The notes: a model not told the origin generated them from the letters alone. A stretch of DNA of 64,000 bases from Chthonomonas sp035294505 (GCF_035294505.1 NZ_DATGKU010000117.1:49915-113914), one strand, 5' to 3'. Numbered from the stretch's first letter, positions 27,781 through 37,075 are shown. A program made the numbers and translations.

Positions 27781-29171
27781 TGGTTGTCTCCATGTGCTGA
27801 GAGGGATTGAGCCTCATGCATGGCTTTTTGGCGCAGATGCAGGCGTCGAAGATACTCATCTAACTTCGGCTGCATCTCTTGTTGTACCTCTTCGAGGGCC
27901 TGTTCGGGTGTTTTCTCCATGAGGGTTACCTCATCTATCGCGTTAGAAAGGGCGCTGCTGTACTCCGGCCAGATGCCCATTTTAGGTGGAGTGATCACGT
28001 TTTTACTATAGGCCAGTCGCACGAAAAGCTTGATATAGGGATTGGGGTGGGTTGCATAGAACTGGGGGTCTACGTGGCGCAGGGGCGAAAACTTTCTTTG
28101 AAGGCCACACAGCATTTCACTGCCCTTGCGCGATTCGATAAATCGAATAAACGCAAAGGCGGCGTTCGGATGTTTTGCCCCACGCGGGATCACCAAGACA
28201 TCCTCATCGGCGACTGAGGTGTTGGCCAAATCCGGCCGGTCGGCGGGATAGGGGAACGGCACAACGCCCCAAATGCGCTTAGGTTTTTCCATTTGGGGGG
28301 CAAAGCGGCTTATAAAGTTGTACATCCAAACGCCTTGAAGCTCCATGGCGACTTTTCCATCGAGAAAGCCGTTCTGAGGGGAGGAAAAGGTTCCGAGTCC
28401 GCTTCGAAACGACTGCAGGTTGCCCGGTCCGTATTTTTTAGAGTACGACTGTATCCATTGATAAGCACGAACGTTTCCGGGGTCGGTAGCCGTGATCTTA
28501 TCCTTTCCATTCCACAGTTTTCCGCCAAAGAAATAGCCCCAAGCCCAATTCCACCATCCGGGTTCTGTGGGCAGGAAGCCGACCTTCTGTATGTTACCGT
28601 TAGCATCGCGAGTGGTGATCTTAGCGGCATCGGCATCGAGCTCCTCTATGGTCTGAGGGGGGTGGGTAATGCCGGCAGCCCGAAGCATCGCCATGTTGTA
28701 GTGCAAAGCGGTTGTGGCCGGTGTGCTTGGCAAGGCGTACTGATGGCCGTGATAGTGCCCCATGTCCCAAAAGACGGGAATAAAATGGTTTCGATCAAGA
28801 CCGTAGCGCTTGCAATAGCTATCGAGGGGAATAATAGCGTTATCATCGGCATACTGGGCCACATTGGGGCCGTAGAGGCCGGCCACATCGGGCGGGTCGC
28901 CGCCGGCTATTGCCAACAGCGTTTTGTTCTCTATGCCGCTGACGGTGAGGAGGTCTACATGAATGCGATTTTGAGATCGGTTAAACGCTTCGACCGTCTT
29001 GCGGATGGCATCGCCTTCGAAATCGGTCCACTTTTCCCAATAGATGACGTGGATTTTACCGTCATGGTAGGCAGGGTGAGCGATCATCTCGCTATAGACT
29101 GCCGTCACCACGATCAGAGCAGCCAGGAGAGGCAGTCCGAAGCGATTTAGCGATAGCGGCGAACGTTTCAA
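27777..29171 (-). CDS. Extracellular sugar-binding protein of ABC importer
   Basis: The 464-residue protein belongs to the solute-binding family 1 type. It has a hydrophobic N-terminal segment (LPLLAALIVVTAVYSEMI) acting as a signal or anchor with no lipobox cysteine. It then shows IHVIYWEKWTDFEGDAIRKTVEAFN, LTVSGIENKTLLAIAGGDPPDV and VAMELQGVWM, all typical of binding proteins for oligosaccharides. The start is a TTG with an AAGGAG site 10 bases upstream. It is the first gene of the operon and is divergent from the beta-lactamase-like gene. The exact sugar is unknown. Confidence 0.92.
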   Translation of the reverse strand: MKRSPLSLNRFGLPLLAALIVVTAVYSEMIAHPAYHDGKIHVIYWEKWTDFEGDAIRKTVEAFNRSQNRIHVDLLTVSGIENKTLLAIAGGDPPDVAGLYGPNVAQYADDNAIIPLDSYCKRYGLDRNHFIPVFWDMGHYHGHQYALPSTPATTALHYNMAMLRAAGITHPPQTIEELDADAAKITTRDANGNIQKVGFLPTEPGWWNWAWGYFFGGKLWNGKDKITATDPGNVRAYQWIQSYSKKYGPGNLQSFRSGLGTFSSPQNGFLDGKVAMELQGVWMYNFISRFAPQMEKPKRIWGVVPFPYPADRPDLANTSVADEDVLVIPRGAKHPNAAFAFIRFIESRKGSEMLCGLQRKFSPLRHVDPQFYATHPNPYIKLFVRLAYSKNVITPPKMGIWPEYSSALSNAIDEVTLMEKTPEQALEEVQQEMQPKLDEYLRRLHLRQKAMHEAQSLSAHGDNQ

Positions 29172-29303
29172 ACGTGGAATTCTCCTTGGAAAGTTTCAGA
29201 CATTATGCTATTGTACCCTTCACACAGAAGAAAACGGGTGTGCTGTGCGTTTGTGTGCGCCTCCTATGTCACAATGTTAAGGAGGTCTGATGGGAGGGAC
29301 GCG

Positions 29304-30128
29304 ATGCAGCAGGTTGCGCGCCTGGTGGTGCCAGATGAGCGTTTTTGGGCCGATATAGCGGCTATCGAGAGGGCTTCAACCGGAGTGCTCTGTTTTGCCG
29401 CCGAGGACTTACAGACTGGGGCAATTGTGCAATACAACGCAGAGCATAAATGCCGTACGGCCAGCGTCATCAAGCTGCCCATTTTGGTGCATGTGGGGTT
29501 GAGCATCGAAGAGGGGAGGTTGGCATGGGATGAGCCTTTGGTGCTAACCGATGCGGAGAAGGTGCCCGGTTCGGGAATTCTCTCGCAATTAACGGCAGGC
29601 CTGCGGCTAACTTTACGCGATGTATGTGTGCTGATGATCGTCCTTTCCGATAACACCGCCACAAATATGATCATCGAGCATGTGGGCGGAGTGAACCCCA
29701 TTAATGAGCGGATGCGATCTATTGGGCTGGAGATAACAACTTGCTTTCGCAAAGTATATGCCAGAGATGCCTTGCCCAATCCCTACGGATTAGGGGTGAC
29801 GACGCCTTGGGAGATGTTGCGGCTTCTTGAGATGATCGCAAGGGGCAAGCTGGGAAGCGAGGCCTTGTGTGAAGAGTTTTTGGCCATCCTTTCCAAGCAG
29901 CACTATCGCGACTGCATCCCACGCTACCTGCCGGAGGAGTGGCGCTATGCCGGTAAGACCGGTTCGATAGACGAGGCCCGCAACGATGTGGGCATCGTGA
30001 CCGATGCTGAGGGAAATAGGTTTGCGTTGGCACTGTTCTGTCAGGAACTGCAGGTGGTACGCTGGACGGCAGACAATCCGGGGGAAGTCGCTTTAGCGCG
30101 TTTGTCAAAGCGGCTTCTTTTGGAGTAG
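29304..30128 (+). CDS. Class A beta-lactamase-like serine hydrolase without signal peptide
   Basis: The 274-residue protein has the three signatures of the class A beta-lactamase fold: Ser54-x-x-Lys57 in SVIK, SDN at 115-117 and KTG at 218-220. The omega-loop glutamate (Glu166 in Ambler numbering, usually ExxxN) is not seen where expected; the region reads KVYARDALPNPYG. Efficient deacylation of beta-lactams is therefore unlikely, and a DD-peptidase or esterase-like role is plausible. The chosen ATG at 29304 has a GGGAGGGAC site. No signal peptide follows, so it may be cytoplasmic. An upstream in-frame extension from 29205 contains a hydrophobic stretch but has no ribosome binding site. Confidence 0.82.
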   Translation: MQQVARLVVPDERFWADIAAIERASTGVLCFAAEDLQTGAIVQYNAEHKCRTASVIKLPILVHVGLSIEEGRLAWDEPLVLTDAEKVPGSGILSQLTAGLRLTLRDVCVLMIVLSDNTATNMIIEHVGGVNPINERMRSIGLEITTCFRKVYARDALPNPYGLGVTTPWEMLRLLEMIARGKLGSEALCEEFLAILSKQHYRDCIPRYLPEEWRYAGKTGSIDEARNDVGIVTDAEGNRFALALFCQELQVVRWTADNPGEVALARLSKRLLLE

Positions 30129-30287
30129 ACAGATCGGCTTATAAAAACCTGGGCAGCCGGCACCGCCTCAGGATGATAGTTTGTGCTGCTTGCAGGGGCG
30201 CACATCCACGCATCACGTCTTTAACAAACCTGACCCTATAGAGCGCGCCGCAAGCCTCTGCCCTTGAGGGCGAGCGGCGAAGCAGGT

Positions 30288-30306
30288 TGTAGGGGCAGGT
30301 TGCCCC
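30288..30306. repeat. Short G/C palindrome (REP-like)
   Basis: GGGGC and GCCCC pair around the loop AGGTT, preceded by TGTA. It resembles the element at 5733-5751. The 211-base gap from 30129 to 30339 also holds a short GCCCT/AGGGC palindrome; no gene is apparent in it. Confidence 0.35.
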
Positions 30307-30339
30307 AAGAAGCCGCCGTTCTTTAGACCGTGCGGAGTG

Positions 30340-31176
30340 TCACTGAGTTGATTCGGTCTTCGTTTCGACGTGCCAAGGGGCATCTTCGATAGGTGCCTCC
30401 TTGGGTGGAGGTGGTACAAGGTCGTAGCGTGCAAGCAGAAGGCAGGTGGCCCGCGTTACTAGTTGTAGAGGAAGCGCGGGGTAAAGCAGTATCCAAGCGA
30501 TGCCTGTGAGAAAGCAGAGCAGCACGAGCAGCGCGGTGATACAAAGAAGGCCTATTGTATAGAGCGGGTTCCCTAGGGTGAGGAAAAAGGAGCGACGGAT
30601 GGCGGCCAAAGCTCCACGACGTGCACGTCGGCCCTCTTCGTCGAAGACCCCATTCTCCTGCAGAACCAACAGTGGGTATTGATAGAGCAGAAGGAGTGAC
30701 CAAGAAAGGAGAACGTAGGCCCAAAAGAGAGAGAGCAGAGTACTGAAAGAGTGATGCCAGTAAGTGTAAAAAAGGAGATTTGCAAGTAAGCCAAAGGTAA
30801 TGACCAGCTGAAAGAGACCGAGGCGAATGGCAGGCCAGTAGTGTTGACGGAAACCTTGGAGGAAACAAGCCCAAGATACCGAGCGCCCTATGCAGATACG
30901 ATAAGCAACAAAGCAGTATCCTGCAAAAAGAGGTGGAAAAATAGGCAGTGTAAGCAGGGTAAGCAGAAGATAGCCCGGTTTAGGTGGGAGGTGAATAAGC
31001 TTCGTTAGGCTGAGCGGAACGGAGAGCAGCAGGGGAATAAGCAGACTATGAAGAAGGCTGAAGGAGATGGCAAAGCCCAGATGATCCCAAAGATCGCGCA
31101 TAGCAAGGCGCAGCGCCCGAAGGAGCGTGGGGCGAAAAGGGGTTTGTCCGGCTGGGGCGATCATCGTTGACTTCAC
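30340..31176 (-). CDS. Multipass membrane protein of unknown function
   Basis: The 278-residue protein has about six hydrophobic segments rich in Leu and a hydrophilic, Pro-rich C-terminal tail. It resembles the loosely defined DUF975/YesL-like or glycerophosphoryl-type membrane domains, with charged loops such as NGVFDEEGRRARRGALAAIRR. No motif gives a function. The start is a GTG with an AAGGA site close by; the in-frame ATG at 31164 is an alternative. It is divergent from the LacI regulator gene. Confidence 0.65.
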   Translation of the reverse strand: MKSTMIAPAGQTPFRPTLLRALRLAMRDLWDHLGFAISFSLLHSLLIPLLLSVPLSLTKLIHLPPKPGYLLLTLLTLPIFPPLFAGYCFVAYRICIGRSVSWACFLQGFRQHYWPAIRLGLFQLVITFGLLANLLFYTYWHHSFSTLLSLFWAYVLLSWSLLLLYQYPLLVLQENGVFDEEGRRARRGALAAIRRSFFLTLGNPLYTIGLLCITALLVLLCFLTGIAWILLYPALPLQLVTRATCLLLARYDLVPPPPKEAPIEDAPWHVETKTESTQ

Positions 31177-31201
31177 CTGTTCCTTTTTGTGCGCATTTCT
31201 C

Positions 31202-31230
31202 TTGACAGCAACCTTTTTTCATTGTATCAT
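31202..31230 (+). promoter_or_regulatory. Sigma-70-like promoter of the LacI-family gene
   Basis: A perfect TTGACA (31202-31207), a 17-base spacer and TATCAT (31225-31230) lie about 60 bases upstream of the LacI-type gene start. Confidence 0.65.
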
Positions 31231-31293
31231 AATATGCATGTACGGAGAGTGACAGGCGTAAGGTAAAGAATAGAGAAAAGGTGACAGAAAGCT

Positions 31294-32322
31294 ATGGGGG
31301 TTACGATTCGCGAGCTGGCAGAAGCAAGTGGGGTGGCACCATCCACCGTATCCTACGTTATCAACAACGGTCCACGCCGTATCAGCGCTCGTACACGAGC
31401 GCGTGTAGAAGAGGCTATGCGTCGCCTCAACTACACCCCCAATGCGTTGGCGCGTGGCTTGGTGCAGAAGCGTATTCACACCATTGGGGTCGTCTATACG
31501 CACTACGATCATCTGATTCCAAGCCTCTACTTTTTGGAAGTGCTACAGGGCATTCTTGGGGCGACGATGGAGCACGACCAGAGCGTGTTGTTATTCACCG
31601 AGAGCTTGGAATGCGACGTGACAAAAAACCTCATGCGTTGGTGCGATGGGCGCTGTGATGGGCTTTTAGTAGTGGCCTTGCCCCATAACACAACCGTTAT
31701 AGAGGAGTTGCGTGCGCGCGAAGTACCTTTTGTGCTGATCAACTATATGAGCGATCGCAAGGATGTGACGTGTCTCGATGTGGATAACGTTTCGGCAGCA
31801 CGCAATGCGGTGAACTATCTCATTCAGATGGGGCATGAACGGATTGCGATTTTTTGCGGTCAGGACAATCTAGACAGCACCCATCAGCGGCTGGCCGGTT
31901 ACCGCCAGGCGTTGGAAGAGGCAAGACTTCCTGTTTGTGACGCGTGGGTCTTCCCCGGTAAGTATTTTGAAGAGTTCGGCTACCAGCAGGCGGAAAAGCT
32001 CCTGGCAATCCCTTCACATGAGCGGCCCACTGCCGTATTTTGCACCAACGATGTGTTGGCCATTGGGGCTATGAAGGCCTTTGCGGAGCATGGAGTGCGG
32101 GTTCCCGAAGATATTTCTCTGATCGGTTTTGACGATATTATCACGGCCTCGACCATTCAGCCTCCGCTAACAACGGTGCGGCAGCCGTTAGCTCGGATCG
32201 GTGCCCGTGCAACGGAGTTGCTTTTGGAGCAGATCGAGCAGAAGCGCGCGCCCGGCATTAAGGAGCTTCTCCCTACAGAACTGGTCATTCGGGCGACGGT
32301 GGCTAAACCTTCATGTCGTTAG
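31294..32322 (+). CDS. LacI-family transcriptional regulator
   Basis: The 342-residue protein has the N-terminal LacI helix-turn-helix (TIRELAEASGVAPSTVSYVINN) and hinge-helix region (NYTPNALARGL). A periplasmic-binding-like effector domain follows (IGVVYTHYDHLIP, GHERIAIFCGQ, PTAVFCTNDVLAIGAMKAF, DISLIGFDDI, TTVRQPLARIG). It should repress or activate the sugar ABC operon just downstream (32476-37075) in response to a sugar. The gap to that operon has its own promoter. I saw no clear LacI-type palindrome with a central CG there. Confidence 0.95.
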   Translation: MGVTIRELAEASGVAPSTVSYVINNGPRRISARTRARVEEAMRRLNYTPNALARGLVQKRIHTIGVVYTHYDHLIPSLYFLEVLQGILGATMEHDQSVLLFTESLECDVTKNLMRWCDGRCDGLLVVALPHNTTVIEELRAREVPFVLINYMSDRKDVTCLDVDNVSAARNAVNYLIQMGHERIAIFCGQDNLDSTHQRLAGYRQALEEARLPVCDAWVFPGKYFEEFGYQQAEKLLAIPSHERPTAVFCTNDVLAIGAMKAFAEHGVRVPEDISLIGFDDIITASTIQPPLTTVRQPLARIGARATELLLEQIEQKRAPGIKELLPTELVIRATVAKPSCR

Positions 32323-32382
32323 CACACTCACGTCATGCAAACATCGCCTCATTCGTGGGCTAGGTTGGTTGTCGCCTTTGAG

Positions 32383-32411
32383 TAGACAGTAGCCGCCATC
32401 TGTGTTATAAT
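32383..32411 (+). promoter_or_regulatory. Sigma-70-like promoter of the second sugar ABC operon
   Basis: TAGACA (32383-32388), a 17-base spacer and a perfect TATAAT (32406-32411) lie about 65 bases before the binding-protein gene. Confidence 0.65.
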
Positions 32412-32475
32412 GCCTATTGATTGGTTGAATAACGCGGATGTGGCTTCTGTCTAGTAGGCCCATTTCAAGGAGGCG

Positions 32476-33837
32476 ATGGTGAACAAAAAGGTCATTTTTC
32501 AGGTAGCCATTCTCTTTTTAGTCGTTTTCCTCCTCACTGGCTGCAGCAGCAACTCCAATTCGTCAAGCCCAACCGTTCGAGGGGCATCGGCACTGGGGAA
32601 CCATACCCTTGTTATTGCCTGGGCCCAGTGGAAGCCTTCCGACTATTTGCAGACTCTCTCGGAAGATTTCACACGGCAAACGGGCATTCCCGTGAAGGTC
32701 GAGCAGATTCCTTGGAGTCAGTATCAACAGAAGATACAAACGGACGTTTGGGCAGGAAAAAGTGATGCCTACGATCTCATTGTAGGGGATAGTCAGTGGT
32801 TGGGACGTGGGGCAACGGAAGGCCACTATGTAGACCTAACCGACTGGTCTAAAACCCACGTTCCTTGGCAGGACTATACAGACAACATTAAGAAGTTCTA
32901 TTGTGAGTACAACGGCAAAATTTGGGCGCTGCCTTGCGAGGCCGACGCCCTCGGCTTTGCCTATCGTAAAGACCTCTTCGAGAACCCCACCGAACAGGCC
33001 AACTTTAAAGCGAAATATGGTTATCCGCTTGCACCGCCGAAAACCTGGCAGCAGTTTCGCGACATTGCCGAATTTTTCACACGTCCCCAACAGCACCTCT
33101 ACGGTTGTGCCCTCTTCTATGCCGGGCCGGTCTCTTACGACGGGGTGACGATGGGATTTATGCAGGTTCTATGGTGCCTCGGAGGCGAGTTCTTCGACCC
33201 AAAGACGGGCGCAGTTGAGGGCTATGTCAATTCCCCTGCCTCGGTAAAGGCGCTTGACTTCTATACCCGTGAGCTTAAGCAGTTTACACCCCCACACTCG
33301 GAGAACTACTACTATAACGAAACGTTGGATGCCTTCAAGTCGGGTGAAGTGGCTATGGCGCTCGATTGGTTCACCTTTTTCCCCGCCTTGGTAGATAAAT
33401 CTCAAAACCGCTATGCGGATGTCACCGGGTTTTTCGAATCGCCTGCCGGCCCGGCCGGACACTGGATCAGCCTTGGCGGCCAGGGCATCTCCATCTCCGC
33501 CTACTCAAAACACATTGACGAGGCAAAAAAGTTTCTGGCATGGTTCTCCAGTGAAGATACCCAGCGAAAGTGGGCCCTGCTTGGTGGTCTTACCTGCAAT
33601 AGCAAAGTCCTTAGCAGCCCAGAGTTTCTCAATGCCACCCCCTTTAATAAGGTGTTTGCCGAAAGTGTGCCTCTATTACGCGACTTCTACAACAACCCCG
33701 CCTATGCCGACCTTCTCAACGTGACACAAGAGGAGTTTAATGCGGCAGCTACAGGCCAAGTAACAGCGCAACAGGCGATGGATATCGTGGCCCAGAAACA
33801 TACGGAGATACTGAAACGCGCCGGTTTGTTGAAATAG
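32476..33837 (+). CDS. Sugar-binding lipoprotein of ABC importer
   Basis: The 453-residue protein has a lipoprotein signal: a basic start, a hydrophobic core and the lipobox LTGC, with the lipid-bearing Cys followed by a Ser/Asn-rich linker. The body shows solute-binding family 1 features (LVIAWAQWKPSDYLQTL, YDLIVGDSQWLG, WALPCEADALGFAYRKDL, FKSGEVAMALDW). The ATG at 32476 is only 3-4 bases after AAGGAGG; the in-frame GTG at 32479 has better spacing. It is the first gene of an operon with a fused permease and an ATPase. The sugar is unknown. Confidence 0.94.
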   Translation: MVNKKVIFQVAILFLVVFLLTGCSSNSNSSSPTVRGASALGNHTLVIAWAQWKPSDYLQTLSEDFTRQTGIPVKVEQIPWSQYQQKIQTDVWAGKSDAYDLIVGDSQWLGRGATEGHYVDLTDWSKTHVPWQDYTDNIKKFYCEYNGKIWALPCEADALGFAYRKDLFENPTEQANFKAKYGYPLAPPKTWQQFRDIAEFFTRPQQHLYGCALFYAGPVSYDGVTMGFMQVLWCLGGEFFDPKTGAVEGYVNSPASVKALDFYTRELKQFTPPHSENYYYNETLDAFKSGEVAMALDWFTFFPALVDKSQNRYADVTGFFESPAGPAGHWISLGGQGISISAYSKHIDEAKKFLAWFSSEDTQRKWALLGGLTCNSKVLSSPEFLNATPFNKVFAESVPLLRDFYNNPAYADLLNVTQEEFNAAATGQVTAQQAMDIVAQKHTEILKRAGLLK

Positions 33838-33855
33838 ACTTCGGCGAGGGGATAG

Positions 33856-35931
33856 GTGAAAACTCTTATAAAGGACGGCATAGACACGCAGGCTCGTTCT
33901 TTGAAAGGCCGATTAAGCGATCGCACCGTGGCGAATCTCTTCCTGATTCCTACGGTGATTCTGCTGTTGGCCATCAATATCTTTCCGCTATTCTGGTCGC
34001 TCTTTCTCTCATTTTGTGAATATGTGGACACGGCCAGTATGCCTCCGCGTTGGGTAGGGACGGCCAACTACCATCAGATTCTTCATAGCGCCGATATTTG
34101 GAACACTTTTCAGGTTACAGCACGTTTCACTCTACTGGCCATCGGGGTGGAGTTAATCGTCGGGTTTGGAATGGCGCTCCTGTTGCACCGGACGTTTCGC
34201 GCACGTGGCATTATAACCACACTGCTTCTGGTGCCGATGATGCTTTCGCCCGTGGTGGTAGGCCTGTTTTGGAGCTACATGTTTCAGTCGTCAAATGGCC
34301 TGATCAACTGGCTTTTACAGCAAGCGCACCTTCAAAACCCACTTGCGCCTGCAGATTGGCTTAATAACCCACAAAATGCGCTCTGGTCTCTCGTCATCGT
34401 GGATGCCTGGATGTGGTCGCCCTTTGTGATGCTCATCGCGCTGGCCGGGCTGCAATCGGTGCCACCACATCTCTACGAGGCCGCCGATGTGGACCGAGCT
34501 TCGCCCTGGTTCAAGTTCCGTTACATTACCCTGCCGATGGTAGCTCCACTGCTGCTCATCGCACTGCTCTTCCGAACCATTGACTGCTTCAAACTGTTTG
34601 ACATTGTGTATGTGCTAACGGGGGGCGGGCCGGGAACCTCAACTCAGACCGTCTCCTATCGGCTTTTTAAATTGGCTTTTGACTCGCACCGTACCGGCCT
34701 CGCCTGCGCCCTCGCTTATGTCATCTTGCTGCTGATCATCGGGCTGACGAACCTGTTCATAAAGTACCTTGGGCGCCTTCGCGGAGAGGGCATCACCGAT
34801 GCGGAGAGTCTCTGGCAACTGCTTCAGGTCAAGGCCGCTCCTATCCCCGGATTACGATGGCTACTGGAGACTCCGGGGCGAGCCATAACGATAGGAGTGG
34901 GAATGGGGGTTCTATGGTATGGTCTGATGGCCATTCGAACACACCACGGGCCTGCGCCATTGATCGTATTTATAGGTCTCATCATCCTTGTTGGATTTGT
35001 GGCGTTAGGCGTAAGTAGACTGCCTCAACTGTTACGCAATCTGCTGGCGTACGGGGCTATCGGAATCGTGTTGGTTGTCTATCTGCTTCCTATCTACTGG
35101 ATCGTTGTAACAAGCATTACCCCTCCGAGTCTCATAGCCGCACTCACTCCGCGACTTATTCCAACCCACTTAGCAAGGCCGGATGAGCCGCTAAAGAAAG
35201 AGACCGTGTTCTTTGGGGCGACCTTTCAAAACTATAGTATGCTGATTTTTCAACATGAGGGCAACGAACCATCGGGCCGAATCTTGGGATTGTCGGATTT
35301 TCCCTTGCAGATCGGCAACAGTCTCCTTATAGGCATACTATCCACTCTCTTTTCGGTGGGGCTGGGAACGATGGCAGCCTATGCGTTTGCCCGTTTTCGG
35401 ATTAAAGCCGGTGGCGATCTGTTGTTTTTCGTTTTAAGCACGCGCATGCTGCCTGCCATTGCGGTGGTGATACCGATTTTTCTTATGTATCGTGCCCTTG
35501 GGTTGCTTGGCACGCGCACCGGTCTCGTGCTGCTCTACACGGTTTTCAACCTCTCTTTTTCGACATACCTGTTAAAAGGATTTTTCGACGATATCCCCCA
35601 CGAATACGACGATGCGGGGCTGCTTGATGGGTATACACGGCTACAGGTCTTTCGCAAAATCTCTTTGCCGCAGGCTGTAACGGGGATTGCGGCAACCGCT
35701 GTGTTTTGTTTTATCACCGCCTGGAATGAGTTCGCGTTTGCACAGATACTCTCTACCCAATCGCCCCTTACTGCGCCTCCTTCCATTGTGTCGCGTACGG
35801 GAGCTGGGGGAACCGATTGGGGGCAGATCGCAGCGGGAACGGTTATCTTTCTCATCCCTGTGACGCTCTTTACGTTTGCGATGCGAAAACATCTACTGCG
35901 AGGAGTTACCTTCGGCGCAATTAAGCGATAA
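33856..35931 (+). CDS. Fused MalF-MalG sugar ABC permease
   Basis: This single 691-residue reading frame contains two complete permease domains that are normally separate proteins. The first spans about residues 25-305 with EAA loop 207-227 (LYEAADVDRA...LPM). The second spans about 395-691 with EAA loop 584-605 (EYDDAGLLDGYTRL...LPQ). The linker of about 90 residues carries two extra hydrophobic helices (about 343-360 and 368-386). This even number keeps both domains in the correct orientation. It starts with GTG shortly after the binding-protein stop. The full heterodimeric channel would be made as one polypeptide, with fixed 1:1 stoichiometry. No stop codon or frameshift lies at the junction. 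Confidence 0.93.
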   Translation: MKTLIKDGIDTQARSLKGRLSDRTVANLFLIPTVILLLAINIFPLFWSLFLSFCEYVDTASMPPRWVGTANYHQILHSADIWNTFQVTARFTLLAIGVELIVGFGMALLLHRTFRARGIITTLLLVPMMLSPVVVGLFWSYMFQSSNGLINWLLQQAHLQNPLAPADWLNNPQNALWSLVIVDAWMWSPFVMLIALAGLQSVPPHLYEAADVDRASPWFKFRYITLPMVAPLLLIALLFRTIDCFKLFDIVYVLTGGGPGTSTQTVSYRLFKLAFDSHRTGLACALAYVILLLIIGLTNLFIKYLGRLRGEGITDAESLWQLLQVKAAPIPGLRWLLETPGRAITIGVGMGVLWYGLMAIRTHHGPAPLIVFIGLIILVGFVALGVSRLPQLLRNLLAYGAIGIVLVVYLLPIYWIVVTSITPPSLIAALTPRLIPTHLARPDEPLKKETVFFGATFQNYSMLIFQHEGNEPSGRILGLSDFPLQIGNSLLIGILSTLFSVGLGTMAAYAFARFRIKAGGDLLFFVLSTRMLPAIAVVIPIFLMYRALGLLGTRTGLVLLYTVFNLSFSTYLLKGFFDDIPHEYDDAGLLDGYTRLQVFRKISLPQAVTGIAATAVFCFITAWNEFAFAQILSTQSPLTAPPSIVSRTGAGGTDWGQIAAGTVIFLIPVTLFTFAMRKHLLRGVTFGAIKR

Positions 35932-35965
35932 ACGAAGAGAGAAGCGTTTAACTAGAGGAGTGCGT

Positions 35966-37075
35966 ATGGCTTCGGTGGAGGTGAGGAATCTCGTAAAGCG
36001 GTTCGATCAGAACATTGCTGTCAATCGGGTCAACTTATTGGTTCCAGATGGGACGTTTCAGGTTTTTCTGGGACCGTCGGGCTGTGGCAAGACGACGACG
36101 TTGCGCTGCATCGCGGGCTTGGAGCTGCCCGATGAGGGGCAGATATTTATAAATGGGCAGGATGTTACCAAATGGCCGCCGTCGGCAAGGGATATTGCGA
36201 TGGTCTTTCAGCAGTATGCCATTTACCCACATATGACGGTAGGGGAGAACCTTGCTTTTCCCTTGAAGGCTGTAAGAACGCCGCGGGAGGTTATTAGGGA
36301 GCGTGTGCAGGAGACGGCGCGTAAGCTACACATCGAGCGCCTACTCGACCGCAAGCCTGGAAAACTTTCCGGCGGAGAGATGCAGCGGGTAGCCATCGGC
36401 CGTGCCATCGTGCGACGCCCAAAGGTGTTTTTAATGGATGAACCGCTTTCTAACCTTGATGCGAAGCTGAGAACGGAGATGCGAGCCGAGATCAAGCGCC
36501 TACAGACCGATTTGGGGGCAACGACTATCTACGTAACGCACGACCAGTTAGAGGCGATGAGTATGGCCGACCGCATTGCCGTGATGTATGGAGGCATCAT
36601 TCAACAGAACGATACTCCGGCCAACGTCTACAATCATCCGGCCAATCTCTTCGTGGCGGGTTTTATCGGTTCTCCCGCGATGAACTTCGTTCCCTGCTCT
36701 CTCTCTGAGGACCGTAAGGCTCTGATTCTAAAGGGTGGAATCGCATTGGGGGTGCAGGCAGAGGCTCGCTTGCGGTTTCGCGAGGTACCTACGCAGAGGC
36801 CACTCATTCTTGGGGTGCGCCCGGAGGATATTCTCTTACGCTCCGATGCTCCCCCTGACTTCGAGCCGGTGGAGGTCTATTTAGTGGAACCTTTAGGAGC
36901 CGAGACCATTGTTGATGTGAGCTTTGGGCCGCATATTTTTAAAGTAAGAGTTGGCCCTACGTTTCAGGCACAGATAGGGCAGCGCCTTCATATGCGCATT
37001 GAGCAGTGCCGGGCGCATCTGTTCGATGCAGAAACGACGCTTTGCCTCACCAATTCCGGAAGGTTGGAGAGTTAG
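35966..37075 (+). CDS. Sugar ABC transporter ATPase (MalK/UgpC/MsmX type)
   Basis: The 369-residue protein has Walker A GPSGCGKTT at 36-44, signature LSGGEMQRVAIGRA, Walker B VFLMDEPLSNLDAKLR and switch His in YVTHDQ. A C-terminal TOBE/regulatory domain follows (RPLILGVRPEDILL). It hydrolyses ATP to power the fused permease upstream. The ATG at 35966 has an AGAGGAG site 6 bases before it; the longer frame starting in the permease gene is not used. The family often serves several importers, so it may also energise the ATPase-less operon at 23552-29171. Confidence 0.95.
   Translation: MASVEVRNLVKRFDQNIAVNRVNLLVPDGTFQVFLGPSGCGKTTTLRCIAGLELPDEGQIFINGQDVTKWPPSARDIAMVFQQYAIYPHMTVGENLAFPLKAVRTPREVIRERVQETARKLHIERLLDRKPGKLSGGEMQRVAIGRAIVRRPKVFLMDEPLSNLDAKLRTEMRAEIKRLQTDLGATTIYVTHDQLEAMSMADRIAVMYGGIIQQNDTPANVYNHPANLFVAGFIGSPAMNFVPCSLSEDRKALILKGGIALGVQAEARLRFREVPTQRPLILGVRPEDILLRSDAPPDFEPVEVYLVEPLGAETIVDVSFGPHIFKVRVGPTFQAQIGQRLHMRIEQCRAHLFDAETTLCLTNSGRLES

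Noticed and set aside
28293..29150. Open frame of 285 codons on the plus strand
   Set aside because: It is antisense to the sugar-binding protein gene; no ribosome binding site or motif was seen.
29205..29303. N-terminal extension of the beta-lactamase-like protein as a signal peptide
   Set aside because: The stretch has no ribosome binding site at 29205, overlaps the likely promoter area, and a good GGGAGGGAC site precedes the ATG at 29304.
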